A stretch of DNA of 64,000 bases from an uncultured Ruminococcus sp. (GTDB taxonomy: Bacteria > Bacillota > Clostridia > Oscillospirales > Ruminococcaceae). The translations under genes and the position numbers were made by a program. The notes beneath the pieces are model-generated. The model searched no databases and was not told where the DNA came from. It saw nothing but the letters and a program-made list of their open reading frames with translations. Of this stretch, positions 18,533 through 27,008 are shown one piece after another (position 1 is the first letter of the stretch; each line of letters starts with the position of its first letter). The stretch is from contig UQYQ01000001.1 of NCBI GenBank assembly GCA_900545345.1, positions 135,678-199,677 on the forward strand, in the 5' to 3' direction.

Positions 18533-20164
18533 TTAATACATTCCGCCCATTCCGCCGTCAGGCATTGCAGGCATAGCAGGTGTTTCTTCCTTTATATCTG
18601 AAACAAGACTCTCTGTAGTAAGAACCATTGATGCAACTGAAGAAGCGTTTTGAAGTGCTGAACGAGTAACCTTAGTTGGGTCAACTATTCCGGCAGAAAT
18701 CATATCCGTATATTCTTCATTATAAGCGTTGAAACCATATCCTATCTTATCTGATGAAATAATCTTGTCGATTATTACAGAACCCTCAAGTCCGGCATTT
18801 GTAGCAATCTGACGAACAGGAGCTTCTAAAGCCTTGAGAACGATTTGTGCACCTGTCTTTTCGTCACCCTCAAGTGTATCTATAAGCTTTGATACAGCAG
18901 GCATAGCATTGATAAGCGCTGTTCCGCCTCCTGCAACGATACCCTCTTCAACAGCGGCCTTAGTAGCAGCAAGAGCGTCTTCGATTCTTAGTTTCTTTTC
19001 TTTCATTTCTATTTCAGTAGCAGCACCGACTTTGATTACTGCAACTCCGCCTGAAAGCTTAGCAAGTCTTTCTTCAAGCTTTTCTCTGTCAAAATCAGAA
19101 GTTGTGTTTTCGATTTGTGATTTAATCTGACCGATTCTGTCTTTTATAGCAGATGCGTCGCCTGCACCGTCTACAATAATTGTATTTTCCTTTTGAACAA
19201 CTATCTGTTTTGCACGACCAAGCTGGTCGATTGTTGTGTTAGCAAGTTCAAGACCGATTTCTTCCGAAATCACCTGTCCGCCTGTTAAAACAGCGATATC
19301 CTGAAGCATTTCTTTTCTTCTGTCGCCAAAGCCCGGTGCTTTAACACCAACGCATTGGAATGTTCCTCTCAACTTATTTAAAATAAGTGTTGAAAGTGCT
19401 TCACCCTCAATATCCTCTGCTATAATAACAAGCTTTTTACCTGCTTTTACAATTTGCTCAAGAAGCGGAAGAATTTCCTGAATGTTAGTAATCTTCTTGT
19501 CTGTAATCAAAACATAAGCATCATCCATAACAGCTTCCATTTTTTCTGTATCTGTTACCATATATGGTGTGATGTATCCTCTGTCAAACTGCATTCCTTC
19601 TACAACTTCGCTGTAGGTTTCGGCAGTTTTGCTTTCTTCTATTGTAATAACACCGTCTGAAGTCACTTTTTCCATAGCCTCAGATATCAGCTTTCCTACA
19701 TTCTCGTCAGCTGATGAAACAGTTGCTACTCTTTCAATATCATCAGAACCGTTTACCTGCTTTGAATTTTTTGCAATTTCTTCAACAGCAGCGTCAACAG
19801 CCTTAGACATACCTTTCTTTACTATCATTGGATTTGCACCGGCTGCAATATTCTTCATTCCCTCGCATACTAAAGCCTGTGCAAGAAGTGTTGCGGTTGT
19901 TGTTCCGTCACCGGCTGCGTCATTTGTTTTTGTAGCAACTTCTTTAACAAGCTGTGCTCCCATGTTTTCAAAAGCGTCGTCAAGTTCAATTTCCTTAGCA
20001 ATTGTTACACCGTCATTTGTGATTAACGGTGCACCGAATTTTTTATCAAGAACAACATTTCTGCCTTTAGGTCCAAGTGTAATCTTTACAGTATCAGCAA
20101 GCTGGTCAATACCTGCCTGAAGTGCTTTTCTGGCATTTTCGCCGTATATAATTTGTTTAGCCAT
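18533..20164 (-). CDS. groEL: Chaperonin GroEL
   Basis: A 543-residue 60-kDa chaperonin, full length and collinear with the family. KITLGPKGRNVVLDKKFGAP and the ATP-site motif AGDGTTTATLLAQAL lie in the equatorial domain, and the C-terminus ends in the flexible GGMGGMY tail. It forms the folding cage with GroES in the cytoplasm. It follows groES after 58 bases with AAGGAGAG before the ATG. Transcription is controlled by the CIRCE operator upstream of groES, so repression by HrcA is expected; hrcA is not in this window. Confidence 0.98.
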   Translation of the reverse strand: MAKQIIYGENARKALQAGIDQLADTVKITLGPKGRNVVLDKKFGAPLITNDGVTIAKEIELDDAFENMGAQLVKEVATKTNDAAGDGTTTATLLAQALVCEGMKNIAAGANPMIVKKGMSKAVDAAVEEIAKNSKQVNGSDDIERVATVSSADENVGKLISEAMEKVTSDGVITIEESKTAETYSEVVEGMQFDRGYITPYMVTDTEKMEAVMDDAYVLITDKKITNIQEILPLLEQIVKAGKKLVIIAEDIEGEALSTLILNKLRGTFQCVGVKAPGFGDRRKEMLQDIAVLTGGQVISEEIGLELANTTIDQLGRAKQIVVQKENTIIVDGAGDASAIKDRIGQIKSQIENTTSDFDREKLEERLAKLSGGVAVIKVGAATEIEMKEKKLRIEDALAATKAAVEEGIVAGGGTALINAMPAVSKLIDTLEGDEKTGAQIVLKALEAPVRQIATNAGLEGSVIIDKIISSDKIGYGFNAYNEEYTDMISAGIVDPTKVTRSALQNASSVASMVLTTESLVSDIKEETPAMPAMPDGGMGGMY

Positions 20165-20222
20165 GATAATCTCTCCTTAAATTAAGAATAAAATATGTTT
20201 TTCCCTGTGAATGCAATATATG

Positions 20223-20498
20223 TTACTGCTCAACGATACCAAGAATATCTTCCATTTTTAAAATTGTATATTCTTCTTCGTCAATTTTAACTTCCGTACC
20301 TGAATATTTGCTTGTTAAAACCTTATCACCGATTTTAACTTCCATCTTTACATCATCTTTTCCCGGGCCAACTGCAATTACTTCAGCAATCTGAGGTTTT
20401 TCTTTTGAGGCAGCTGATAAAATAATTCCTCCCTTTGTTGTTTCTTCCGCTTCAAGCATCTTAATAACAACTCTGTCTTGTAATGGTTTAATGTTCAT
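20223..20498 (-). CDS. groES: Co-chaperonin GroES
   Basis: A 91-residue GroES, usual length. MNIKPLQDRVVIKMLEAEE is the family N-terminus, the mobile loop lies around TTKGGIILSA, and the C-terminus contains ILKMEDILGIVE. It caps the GroEL ring. First gene of the groESL unit, with AGGAGG 8 bases before the ATG. Confidence 0.98.
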   Translation of the reverse strand: MNIKPLQDRVVIKMLEAEETTKGGIILSAASKEKPQIAEVIAVGPGKDDVKMEVKIGDKVLTSKYSGTEVKIDEEEYTILKMEDILGIVEQ

Positions 20499-20543
20499 AG
20501 CAAATCCTCCTAATAATATATTTCGATTTTATTCAACACAATT

Positions 20544-20570
20544 TTAGCACTCTCTCTTTTTGAGTGCTAA
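20544..20570 (-). promoter_or_regulatory. CIRCE operator of groESL
   Basis: Perfect match to the CIRCE consensus: TTAGCACTC (20544-20552), nine bases, GAGTGCTAA (20562-20570). This is the binding site of the heat-shock repressor HrcA, placed directly downstream of the promoter at 20575-20602. Confidence 0.97.
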
Positions 20571-20574
20571 ATAC

Positions 20575-20602
20575 ATTTTACCATTTATTTTTAAATAATC
20601 AA
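20575..20602 (-). promoter_or_regulatory. Probable sigma-A promoter of groESL
   Basis: On the minus strand TTGATT (20597-20602), 16 bases, TAAAAT (20575-20580), immediately before the CIRCE element, as expected for an HrcA-controlled gene. Confidence 0.6.
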
Positions 20603-20973
20603 GAGAAAATCCGGAACTTTTTTAATTTTTGTAATAATGACCAAAAATTTTTATTAAATTTATATAAATGTAGTGAAACTTTACATAAAGTTTATATTGT
20701 TGAACTGTTTTTTTCATAAATCTAAAAATATCGAGTTTATTCAAAAAAATTAATCAATAGGTATGAATAAAAAATCAATAAAGTCTGACAATATTATAAA
20801 GTTTACAGAATATAAATATATAATACAAAAAATATATACTTTTGTCAGTTGTGAATTTGTTATAATAAATGTACTAATTATAATTTATTATGGATTACAT
20901 TCGGATATTTTGTGATTTTATCTATGAATTGTACTCTGTTCATTAATAATATTCAGAAATAGGAGGAATAGTT
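20603..20973. other. AT-rich gap between groES and the two-component operon
   Basis: No credible gene. It holds a 7-bp hairpin with arms AAACTTT (20676-20682) and AAAGTTT (20687-20693), and presumably the response-regulator promoter; a TATAAT occurs at about 20860 without a convincing -35 box. Confidence 0.4.
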
Positions 20974-21669
20974 ATGTCATTAGGAAAAGTATTAGTCGTA
21001 GATGACGATAAAAATATTTGTGAGCTTCTCAGACTTTATCTTGAGAAGGAAGGTTATAACGCAATTATTTCACATGACGGCGAAGAAGCTGTTGTTAAAT
21101 TCAATGCATTGAAACCTGATATAATTCTTTTGGACATAATGTTGCCGGGACTTGACGGATGGCAGGTTTGCCGTGAAATCAGGAAAAAATCAAATGTACC
21201 GATTATTATGATAACCGCAAAGGGCGAAACATTCGACAAAGTTTTAGGTTTAGAATTAGGTGCTGATGATTATGTTGTAAAGCCTTTCGACACCAAAGAA
21301 GTAATCGCAAGAATTAAAGCTGTATACAGAAGAGTCGGACAGACAACCACTAAAACTGAAGTAAAAGAGGTAAAATACGATAAGCTCTCGGTTAATATGA
21401 CACGATATGAGCTTAAAGTTAACGGTGAAATTCTTGACACGCCTCCGAAAGAGCTTGAGCTTCTTTTCCATCTGGCGTCAAATCCAAACAGAGTATACAC
21501 CCGTGATCAGCTTCTTGATGAAGTTTGGGGATTTGAATATTACGGTGATTCGAGGACTATTGATGTTCATGTTAAAAGACTTCGTGAAAAACTTGAAGGT
21601 GTATCCGACAAGTGGGAGTTAAAAACAGTTTGGGGTGTAGGATATAAATTTGAAGTTGATGAGGACTAA
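20974..21669 (+). CDS. OmpR/PhoB-family response regulator
   Basis: A 231-residue two-domain regulator. Its receiver domain has the acidic pocket VVDDDK near residues 9-14, the phospho-acceptor D54 in LLDIMLPG, and the conserved lysine in VVKPF. The C-terminal winged helix carries LTPPKE-like TPPKELELLFHLASN and SRTIDVHVKRLREKL. It overlaps the histidine kinase start by one base (TAATG), so the two are co-translated. The organisation resembles PhoPR, WalRK and similar systems, but the accessory genes that identify WalRK are absent, so targets are not named. AGGAGGAATAGTT precedes the ATG. Confidence 0.92.
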   Translation: MSLGKVLVVDDDKNICELLRLYLEKEGYNAIISHDGEEAVVKFNALKPDIILLDIMLPGLDGWQVCREIRKKSNVPIIMITAKGETFDKVLGLELGADDYVVKPFDTKEVIARIKAVYRRVGQTTTKTEVKEVKYDKLSVNMTRYELKVNGEILDTPPKELELLFHLASNPNRVYTRDQLLDEVWGFEYYGDSRTIDVHVKRLREKLEGVSDKWELKTVWGVGYKFEVDED

Positions 21670-22706
21670 TGAACAAAAAAAGTAGTTTTTTAAAAAATTT
21701 TATACACCTTTTTGCAGCAATACTTCTAAACATATTTATTGTTTTAGGAGTGTTGCATATTTTTTCTGTTAAATTAAATTTAAATCCGTATATAAATGTT
21801 TTAATTATAATAATTGCAATGATAATAGTTGCTGCAATAAACACGGTTATAATATTTTTTTCAGCGAAGCGCCGTGTATTAAAACCTATTTTAAGAGTGA
21901 CAGAAATGTCCGAAAACATGGCAAAAGGCGAATTCAGCGACTTTTCTTCATATTCTGATATTGATGAAATTTATCAGCTTGAGCTGGCATTAAGCAAGCT
22001 TTCAGAAGCAATACAAAAAAATGACGAAATGAAAAACAAATTTGTTTCAAACATTTCGCATGAACTCAGAACGCCTCTTGCATCTATCAGCGGATTTGTT
22101 GACGGGATTATTGACGGAACAATAACAGCAGAGCAAGAACCTCAGTATTTAAAACTAATTTCACAGGAAGCAAAGCGTCTTTCAAGACTGACAAGACTTA
22201 TGCTTAATCTTGAACAGCTTGAATCCGGAGCAATAAAACCCGAAATGATTGATGTAAAGATTATAGATATCATTGTGAATATATTGAATACCTTTGAAAA
22301 AAACATCAAAGAGAAAAATCTTGAAATCTTGGGTCTTGATATTGGCCCAGCAATAATTCATGCAGATAAAGACATGATTTATCAGGTTTTTTATAATTTA
22401 ATTGAAAACGCAATAAAGTTTACCGATAAAAACGGGTATATTAAGTTCGAATTCAGTGAAGATGCAGATTATAACTATGTTTCTGTAAAAAACAGCGGTG
22501 AAGGACTCAGCGAAGCTGAAAGAAAAAAAGTGTTTAATCGTTTTTATAAGACAAGAGCTTCAAAAGAAAATGATTCCGTTGGTGCAGGCCTTGGGCTGAA
22601 TATTGTTCACTCAATTATTTCTCTTCATGGTGGAACAATTAATGTCGACAGCGTTTTGGGCGACTATACAAAATTCGGTTTTTCCATTCCTAAAAACAAA
22701 GATTAA
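21669..22706 (+). CDS. Membrane sensor histidine kinase
   Basis: A 345-residue kinase with two membrane helices (about residues 10-33 and 41-65) separated by only a few residues, so there is almost no extracellular sensor domain. A HAMP linker follows (about 66-118), then a dimerisation domain with the phospho-acceptor H131 in SNISHELRTPL. The ATPase domain has the N box QVFYNLIENAIKFT and G boxes ending in GAGLGLNIVHSI. It is the partner of the response regulator just upstream. The lack of a sensor loop points to a membrane-embedded or HAMP-sensed signal, which is an inference. Confidence 0.92.
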   Translation: MNKKSSFLKNFIHLFAAILLNIFIVLGVLHIFSVKLNLNPYINVLIIIIAMIIVAAINTVIIFFSAKRRVLKPILRVTEMSENMAKGEFSDFSSYSDIDEIYQLELALSKLSEAIQKNDEMKNKFVSNISHELRTPLASISGFVDGIIDGTITAEQEPQYLKLISQEAKRLSRLTRLMLNLEQLESGAIKPEMIDVKIIDIIVNILNTFEKNIKEKNLEILGLDIGPAIIHADKDMIYQVFYNLIENAIKFTDKNGYIKFEFSEDADYNYVSVKNSGEGLSEAERKKVFNRFYKTRASKENDSVGAGLGLNIVHSIISLHGGTINVDSVLGDYTKFGFSIPKNKD

Positions 22707-23283
22707 TTTTATACTTTTGTTAAAGGTTATATGTAATATCACATATATTTGTCAATAGGTTTTTTATACAATAATCCAAAAATTTTATGTGCAAAATCCA
22801 TTAAAATTTTCGTTATTGTTTTTAACTTTTTATGAACAAAATTTATACAAACCGACCCTTAATGATTGTATATTGTTGAAAAACCTGTTGAAAGTGTTAG
22901 AAACTCCCTATTTTACGCAGTGTTTTAAACAACAAGTTTTAAAGTTTTCAACAATTGTACAAAAAACGACACCTTTTATTAAAAGTTCAGCGAAACGAAC
23001 CTTAAAACCTAAAATCTGAATTGATTTAAGAAAATGCACTCTGTCACAGGTTATAGACAGAGTGCAAAGCATTTATAATTTCAGTTATAAAAAATTGCTT
23101 CTTAAAATTGTAATTCAAATCACTTATATGGTTATATACTTAAATTTATAAAACAAATTTTACAGCTTTTATAGTTTATATTACTCTTTTTAAAAAAAAT
23201 TCTTAAAATTAAAGACAAATGAAATTTTTTATGATATAATATATTTAATATACATCAAAATTACTTTAGAAAGGGTAATACAC
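22707..23283. other. 577-bp gap with DnaA-box-like motifs and a stem-loop
   Basis: Two direct motifs TGTTGAAAA (22874-22882) and TGTTGAAAG (22886-22894), 12 bases apart, and one inverted TTTTCAACA (22945-22953) resemble the GTTGAAAT repeats of the origin. A perfect 11-bp stem-loop lies at 23035-23066 (GCACTCTGTC against GACAGAGTGC). A possible NUDIX promoter has TATAAT at 23235-23240. A 76-residue frame at 22789-23019 lacks a ribosome-binding site and I do not call it a gene. Confidence 0.4.
23035..23066. other. Perfect 11-bp stem-loop of unknown role
   Basis: TGCACTCTGTC and GACAGAGTGCA around a 10-nt loop. There is no plus-strand T-run after it; on the minus strand TTTTCTT follows, so it could act as a leftward terminator, or as part of a small RNA. 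Confidence 0.45.
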
Positions 23284-23688
23284 ATGATAAATGAAAAATC
23301 CTGCGGGGCAGTCGTTTATCGAAAATATCATGGGAACACCGAAATCCTGCTTATAAAACATATAAACAGCGGTCATTGGTCATTTCCTAAGGGTCATGTT
23401 GAAGCCGGTGAAACTGAAGTTGAAACTGCGCATCGTGAAATTTTAGAAGAAACAAGCATTGACACAATTATTGACCCTACATTCAGAGAAACCGTTTCCT
23501 ATTCTCCAAAAAAAGATACTCAGAAAATAGTAGTGTATTTTATAGCAAAAGCCAAAAATACAAATTTTACACCTCAGGAGGAGGAAATCTCAGATATTCG
23601 CTGGATAGAAATTGACCGTGCATGTTCAGTTCTCACGTATGATAATGATAAAGGCATTGTCAATAAAGCAAAAAGTTTTTTAAACTGA
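23284..23688 (+). CDS. NUDIX hydrolase, Ap4A-hydrolase-like
   Basis: A 134-residue NUDIX protein. The complete NUDIX box is present as GHVEAGETEVETAHREILEE, preceded by HWSFPKGH. The short length and KSCGAVVYRK start resemble bacterial bis(5'-nucleosyl)-tetraphosphatases of the asymmetric type, which clear Ap4A, but NUDIX substrate calls from sequence are weak. AAAGGGTAAT precedes the ATG. Monocistronic, with a strong terminator behind it; faces spoVG. Confidence 0.8.
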   Translation: MINEKSCGAVVYRKYHGNTEILLIKHINSGHWSFPKGHVEAGETEVETAHREILEETSIDTIIDPTFRETVSYSPKKDTQKIVVYFIAKAKNTNFTPQEEEISDIRWIEIDRACSVLTYDNDKGIVNKAKSFLN

Positions 23689-23702
23689 ACTTAACTAATC
23701 TT

Positions 23703-23737
23703 ACAACTCAGGCTGCATACCTGGGTTGTTTTTTTGT
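23703..23737 (+). terminator. Intrinsic terminator after the NUDIX gene
   Basis: ACAACTCAGG (23703-23712) pairs with CCTGGGTTGT (23720-23729), followed by a run of T. Confidence 0.85.
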
Positions 23738-24022
23738 TTAATCTTCTGTTTGTTGTAAACTTTGATTTTCAAGTTCTCTTTGATAAGCAGAAAGTATCTG
23801 GGTCTCAAGCTCATTTCTTAATTCACTGTTTATCGGGTGAACAACATCTCTGAATGTGCCCTTTTCGTCACGCCTGCTCGGCATAGCAACGAAAAGCCTG
23901 TTTTCTCCTTGAATTACTTTAATGTCGTGTACTGCAAAAGCATCATCGAGAGTAATGCTTATTACTCCTCTCAGCTTTCCTGAATCTAATAGTTTTCTTA
24001 CCTTAATGTCTGTAATTTTCAT
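23738..24022 (-). CDS. spoVG: SpoVG regulator
   Basis: A 94-residue SpoVG, near-complete match to the family: MKITDIKVRKL, the central FVAMPSRRDEKGTFRDVVHPIN and a polar tail. SpoVG is a small nucleic-acid-binding protein that affects septation, sporulation and other late-growth functions. AAAGG(TCAGTGACAT) lies before the ATG. The 170-bp gap to murC holds inverted GTGCAAAT (24041-24048) and ATTTGCAC (24094-24101), a possible regulatory pair in the spoVG leader or promoter. Confidence 0.93.
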   Translation of the reverse strand: MKITDIKVRKLLDSGKLRGVISITLDDAFAVHDIKVIQGENRLFVAMPSRRDEKGTFRDVVHPINSELRNELETQILSAYQRELENQSLQQTED

Positions 24023-24223
24023 ATGTCACTGACCTTTCCTGTGCAAATCAAATATATTTTGTCGTTTTTTCTTCTTTTTTAGCAAAGAATTATATTTGCA
24101 CAACTTTATTTAAAAATATTTTTGACCAAAGCATTATTTTTATTCAAAAAGACTTTATTTTTATAAGAAAATGTTATATAATATATAAAAGAATATATGT
24201 TCATCATGAAAGGATACTTTCTT

Positions 24224-25666
24224 ATGCAAATTGATAATAAAAAAACAGATATAAATATTTTAAATGATAAAAAACATATTCATTTTATAGGTATCGGCGG
24301 AAGCGGCATGTATCCGCTTGCTCAGATACTTCATACAAAAGGGTACTACCTAACCGGTTCAGATAACAATGAAACCGAAACTCTGGACGCAGTAAGAAAT
24401 CTTGGTATACCGGTATTTATGGGACAAAAAGCCGAAAACATTGAAGGTGCTGATTTAATCGTGCACACGGCTGCCATTATGTCAGACAATCCTGAACTTA
24501 TTGCATCTCTTCAAAGCGGTGTTCCTGTATTGGAAAGAAGCGAACTTTTGGGTATTGTAACAGAGTGGTACAGCAATGCAATCTGCATTTCAGGTACTCA
24601 TGGTAAAACAACAACAAGTTCCATGCTGACACAAATATTTATTGAAGAAGGCATTGATCTTTCTTGCGTAATAGGTGGTAAGCTTCCGGCAATAGGAGGA
24701 AGCGGAAGGTCAGGGAAAAGTGACATTATGGTTTGCGAAGCGTGTGAATTTGTCGATACATTTTTAAAGCTTTCTCCTGATGTTGCAGTAATACTCAATG
24801 TAGATGCTGACCACTTAGACTATTTCGGAACACTTGACAATATAAAAAAATCATTCCGTGAGTTTGCTTCAAAGGCAACAAAAGCATTAATTGTAAATGG
24901 TGATGATCAAAATACTCTTGATTCAATAAAGGGAATAAAAAAAGAAATAATAACCTTTGGCTTCGATAAAAAGAATGATTATTCTGCTGTAATTATCGAA
25001 ACTAAAGGACTTAAAACTACTTTTGAAGTTTATTATAAAGGCGAAAAAGAATGCACCCTTGCAATTCATGTTCCCGGTGTTCACAATGTTCTTAATGCAC
25101 TTGCCGCAATAGCTTCAGCCAGATATTCAGGTGTTTCATATGACGGGATTGCAATGGGACTTCAAACTTTCAGAGGTGCAATCAGACGATTTGAAAAAAT
25201 TGATGAAGTAAACGGAATAACAATTGTTGACGATTACGCTCATCATCCCGCTGAAATTTCAGTCACACTTAACGCTGCTAAGTCACTTGATTTCAACAGA
25301 GTTTGGGCAGTATTTCAGCCATTCACATATTCAAGAACTTCAATGCTGATAGAAGACTTCGTAAAAGCACTTGAAATAGCTGACATAACAGTTTTAACAG
25401 ATATAATGGGAAGCCGTGAAAAAAATACAATTGGAATATACTCAAAGGACTTAGGTGAAAAAATCCCGGGATGTATTTGGTTTGATTCAGATGAAGAAGT
25501 TCAGGACGCACAGACATCAGAACAAAAAAACAAAAACTTCGATCAGGTTATAGACTATCTTTGTGAAAATGCTAAAGAGGGTGATTTAGTTATCACACTC
25601 GGATGCGGAGATGTTTATAAGGTTGCAAAAAAGCTGGCACAAAAGTTAAAAGAGAAAAGTAAATAA
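24224..25666 (+). CDS. murC: UDP-N-acetylmuramate--L-alanine ligase
   Basis: A 480-residue Mur ligase that adds L-alanine to UDP-MurNAc in the cytoplasm. HFIGIGGSGMYPLAQIL is the UDP-binding N-domain, ISGTHGKTTTSSML the ATP P-loop, and DDYAHHPAEI the C-terminal domain signature, all intact. The start at 24224 is chosen since AAGGA (24209-24213) precedes it; the upstream ATGs at 24197 and 24206 would include that site. lexA follows 11 bases later, so they probably share a transcript. Confidence 0.95.
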   Translation: MQIDNKKTDINILNDKKHIHFIGIGGSGMYPLAQILHTKGYYLTGSDNNETETLDAVRNLGIPVFMGQKAENIEGADLIVHTAAIMSDNPELIASLQSGVPVLERSELLGIVTEWYSNAICISGTHGKTTTSSMLTQIFIEEGIDLSCVIGGKLPAIGGSGRSGKSDIMVCEACEFVDTFLKLSPDVAVILNVDADHLDYFGTLDNIKKSFREFASKATKALIVNGDDQNTLDSIKGIKKEIITFGFDKKNDYSAVIIETKGLKTTFEVYYKGEKECTLAIHVPGVHNVLNALAAIASARYSGVSYDGIAMGLQTFRGAIRRFEKIDEVNGITIVDDYAHHPAEISVTLNAAKSLDFNRVWAVFQPFTYSRTSMLIEDFVKALEIADITVLTDIMGSREKNTIGIYSKDLGEKIPGCIWFDSDEEVQDAQTSEQKNKNFDQVIDYLCENAKEGDLVITLGCGDVYKVAKKLAQKLKEKSK

Positions 25667-25677
25667 GGAGAATTTTT

Positions 25678-26268
25678 ATGAAAAATCTTAGTGACAGAGA
25701 TAAGCAAGTATATAAATATATCAAAGAACGTATTGAAGACGGATATGCACCCACTGTAAGAGAAATATGTGCTGAGTTTGGTTTTAAATCTTCATCAACG
25801 GGATTTCGTTGTATTGAGACCCTTAGAGAATCGGGACTTCTTGAAAAAGGAACAAATCAAAACCGTGCAATAAAATTAACAGGAAAAAAAGGTATAAGCA
25901 TTCCGCTGGTTGGTACAGTCACAGCCGGAAATCCTATTACTGCAATTGAAGACATAACCGATTATATCAGCTTTCAGCCTGACAGACACTATTCAAATCC
26001 ACTGTTTGCCCTAAAGGTTCGTGGAGAAAGTATGATAAATGCAGCTATTCTGGATGGTGACACTGTCATTGTTGAACAGGTTCCTGTTGCCGAAAACGGA
26101 GAAATCGTTGTTGCACTGGTTGATAATGAAGATGCAACCGTAAAAAGATTTTATAAAGAAAACGGACATTTCAGACTTCAGCCTGAAAATGACACAATGG
26201 ACCCGATAATAGTTGACGAAGTAAAAATCTTAGGTAAAGTTGTTGCTGTTGTCAGATATTATGATTAA
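25678..26268 (+). CDS. lexA: LexA SOS repressor
   Basis: A 196-residue LexA. The winged helix-turn-helix lies at residues 1-65 (TVREICAEFGFKSSSTG), the self-cleavage bond is the A-G in VGTVTAGNPI, the nucleophilic serine is in GESMINAAILDGD and the lysine in ATVKRF; all are present, so RecA-induced autocleavage is expected. GGAG precedes the ATG. I saw no clear GAAC-N4-GTTC box in front of murC-lexA, so autoregulation is not shown. A strong terminator follows. Confidence 0.95.
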   Translation: MKNLSDRDKQVYKYIKERIEDGYAPTVREICAEFGFKSSSTGFRCIETLRESGLLEKGTNQNRAIKLTGKKGISIPLVGTVTAGNPITAIEDITDYISFQPDRHYSNPLFALKVRGESMINAAILDGDTVIVEQVPVAENGEIVVALVDNEDATVKRFYKENGHFRLQPENDTMDPIIVDEVKILGKVVAVVRYYD

Positions 26269-26343
26269 AATTTTGTACATTGCAAGATTTAATTATATAA
26301 TTATCATTGATTCCAAAAAGATTATATTTATGCATTAAAAATA

Positions 26344-26381
26344 TAAAAAGCCAGAGGAGCAGAATTCCCTCTGGCTTTTTT
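26344..26381 (+). terminator. Terminator of murC-lexA
   Basis: AAAAGCCAGAGG (26346-26357) pairs with CCTCTGGCTTTT (26368-26379), followed by T. Confidence 0.88.
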
Positions 26382-26487
26382 GATTGACATGTTTTATACT
26401 TTTTAAGTTTCCGCCCATTATGTCACAACTAACAAACCATAAAAAACAAAATGAAAGAAATTATAATTTATTCAATAAAAAATCGTA

Positions 26488-26523
26488 AAATAAAAAGAGC
26501 AGGACCTATTACGAGTCCGCTCT
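26488..26523 (-). terminator. Terminator of rpsT
   Basis: On the minus strand AGAGCGGAC pairs with GTCC-GCTCT (one bulge), then TTTTTATTTT. It begins 23 bases after the rpsT stop. Confidence 0.75.
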
Positions 26524-26545
26524 CTGTTATTTTTTAAATCATAAA

Positions 26546-26797
26546 CTACTTAACAAGCTTAGCAAGCTGAGATTTCTTTCTTGCTGCCTTGTTCTTGTGC
26601 ATAATGCCCTTAGCAGCAGCCTGGTCAACCTTCTTGATTGCATATGTTACAGCTTCATTAGCATTAGCGTCACCATTAGCAACTGCAGCCTGTGCCTTTT
26701 TCAAAACTGTTTTAAGCTCTGATTTTATAGCCTTATTTCTTGCAGTTTTAGTTTCAATAACCTTAACTCTTTTCTTAGCTGATTTGATATTTGGCAT
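26546..26797 (-). CDS. rpsT: Ribosomal protein S20
   Basis: An 83-residue, lysine- and alanine-rich small-subunit protein, binding 16S rRNA. MPNIKSAKKRVKVIETKTARN and AAAKGIMHKNKAARKKSQLAKLV are typical. GAGGAGG lies before the ATG. Monocistronic and divergent from gpr, an arrangement common in Firmicutes. Confidence 0.97.
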   Translation of the reverse strand: MPNIKSAKKRVKVIETKTARNKAIKSELKTVLKKAQAAVANGDANANEAVTYAIKKVDQAAAKGIMHKNKAARKKSQLAKLVK

Positions 26798-27008
26798 TTT
26801 TACACCTCCTCAAAAAAATTTATAAAAACCAAAATATCAGTTTTTATAATATTTTGCACTTATTTGCATAAGCTAATTGCATGACTGAGAGGAAAATGCA
26901 ATTATTTTATAAAACAAGTCTCAAGTGTTATAATAACACATTCAAAATGAAAAAGCAAGCATTTTTCTAAAATTTTTATATAATGGTTAATAAGAGGAGA
27001 AAATATCT

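Noticed and set aside
19629..20120. A 163-residue frame antisense to groEL
   Set aside because: It is a codon-shadow of groEL, rich in serine and alanine with no domain or start signals. The similar antisense frame at 48235-48723 opposite parA/parB was rejected for the same reason.
22789..23019. A 76-residue open frame after the histidine kinase
   Set aside because: No ribosome-binding site, no recognisable domain, and it runs through the DnaA-box-like repeats, so the frame is probably chance in A/T-rich DNA.
25667..26545. LexA box for SOS autoregulation
   Set aside because: No GAAC-N4-GTTC-type site was found around murC-lexA on reading either strand; only the 11-base gap precedes lexA.
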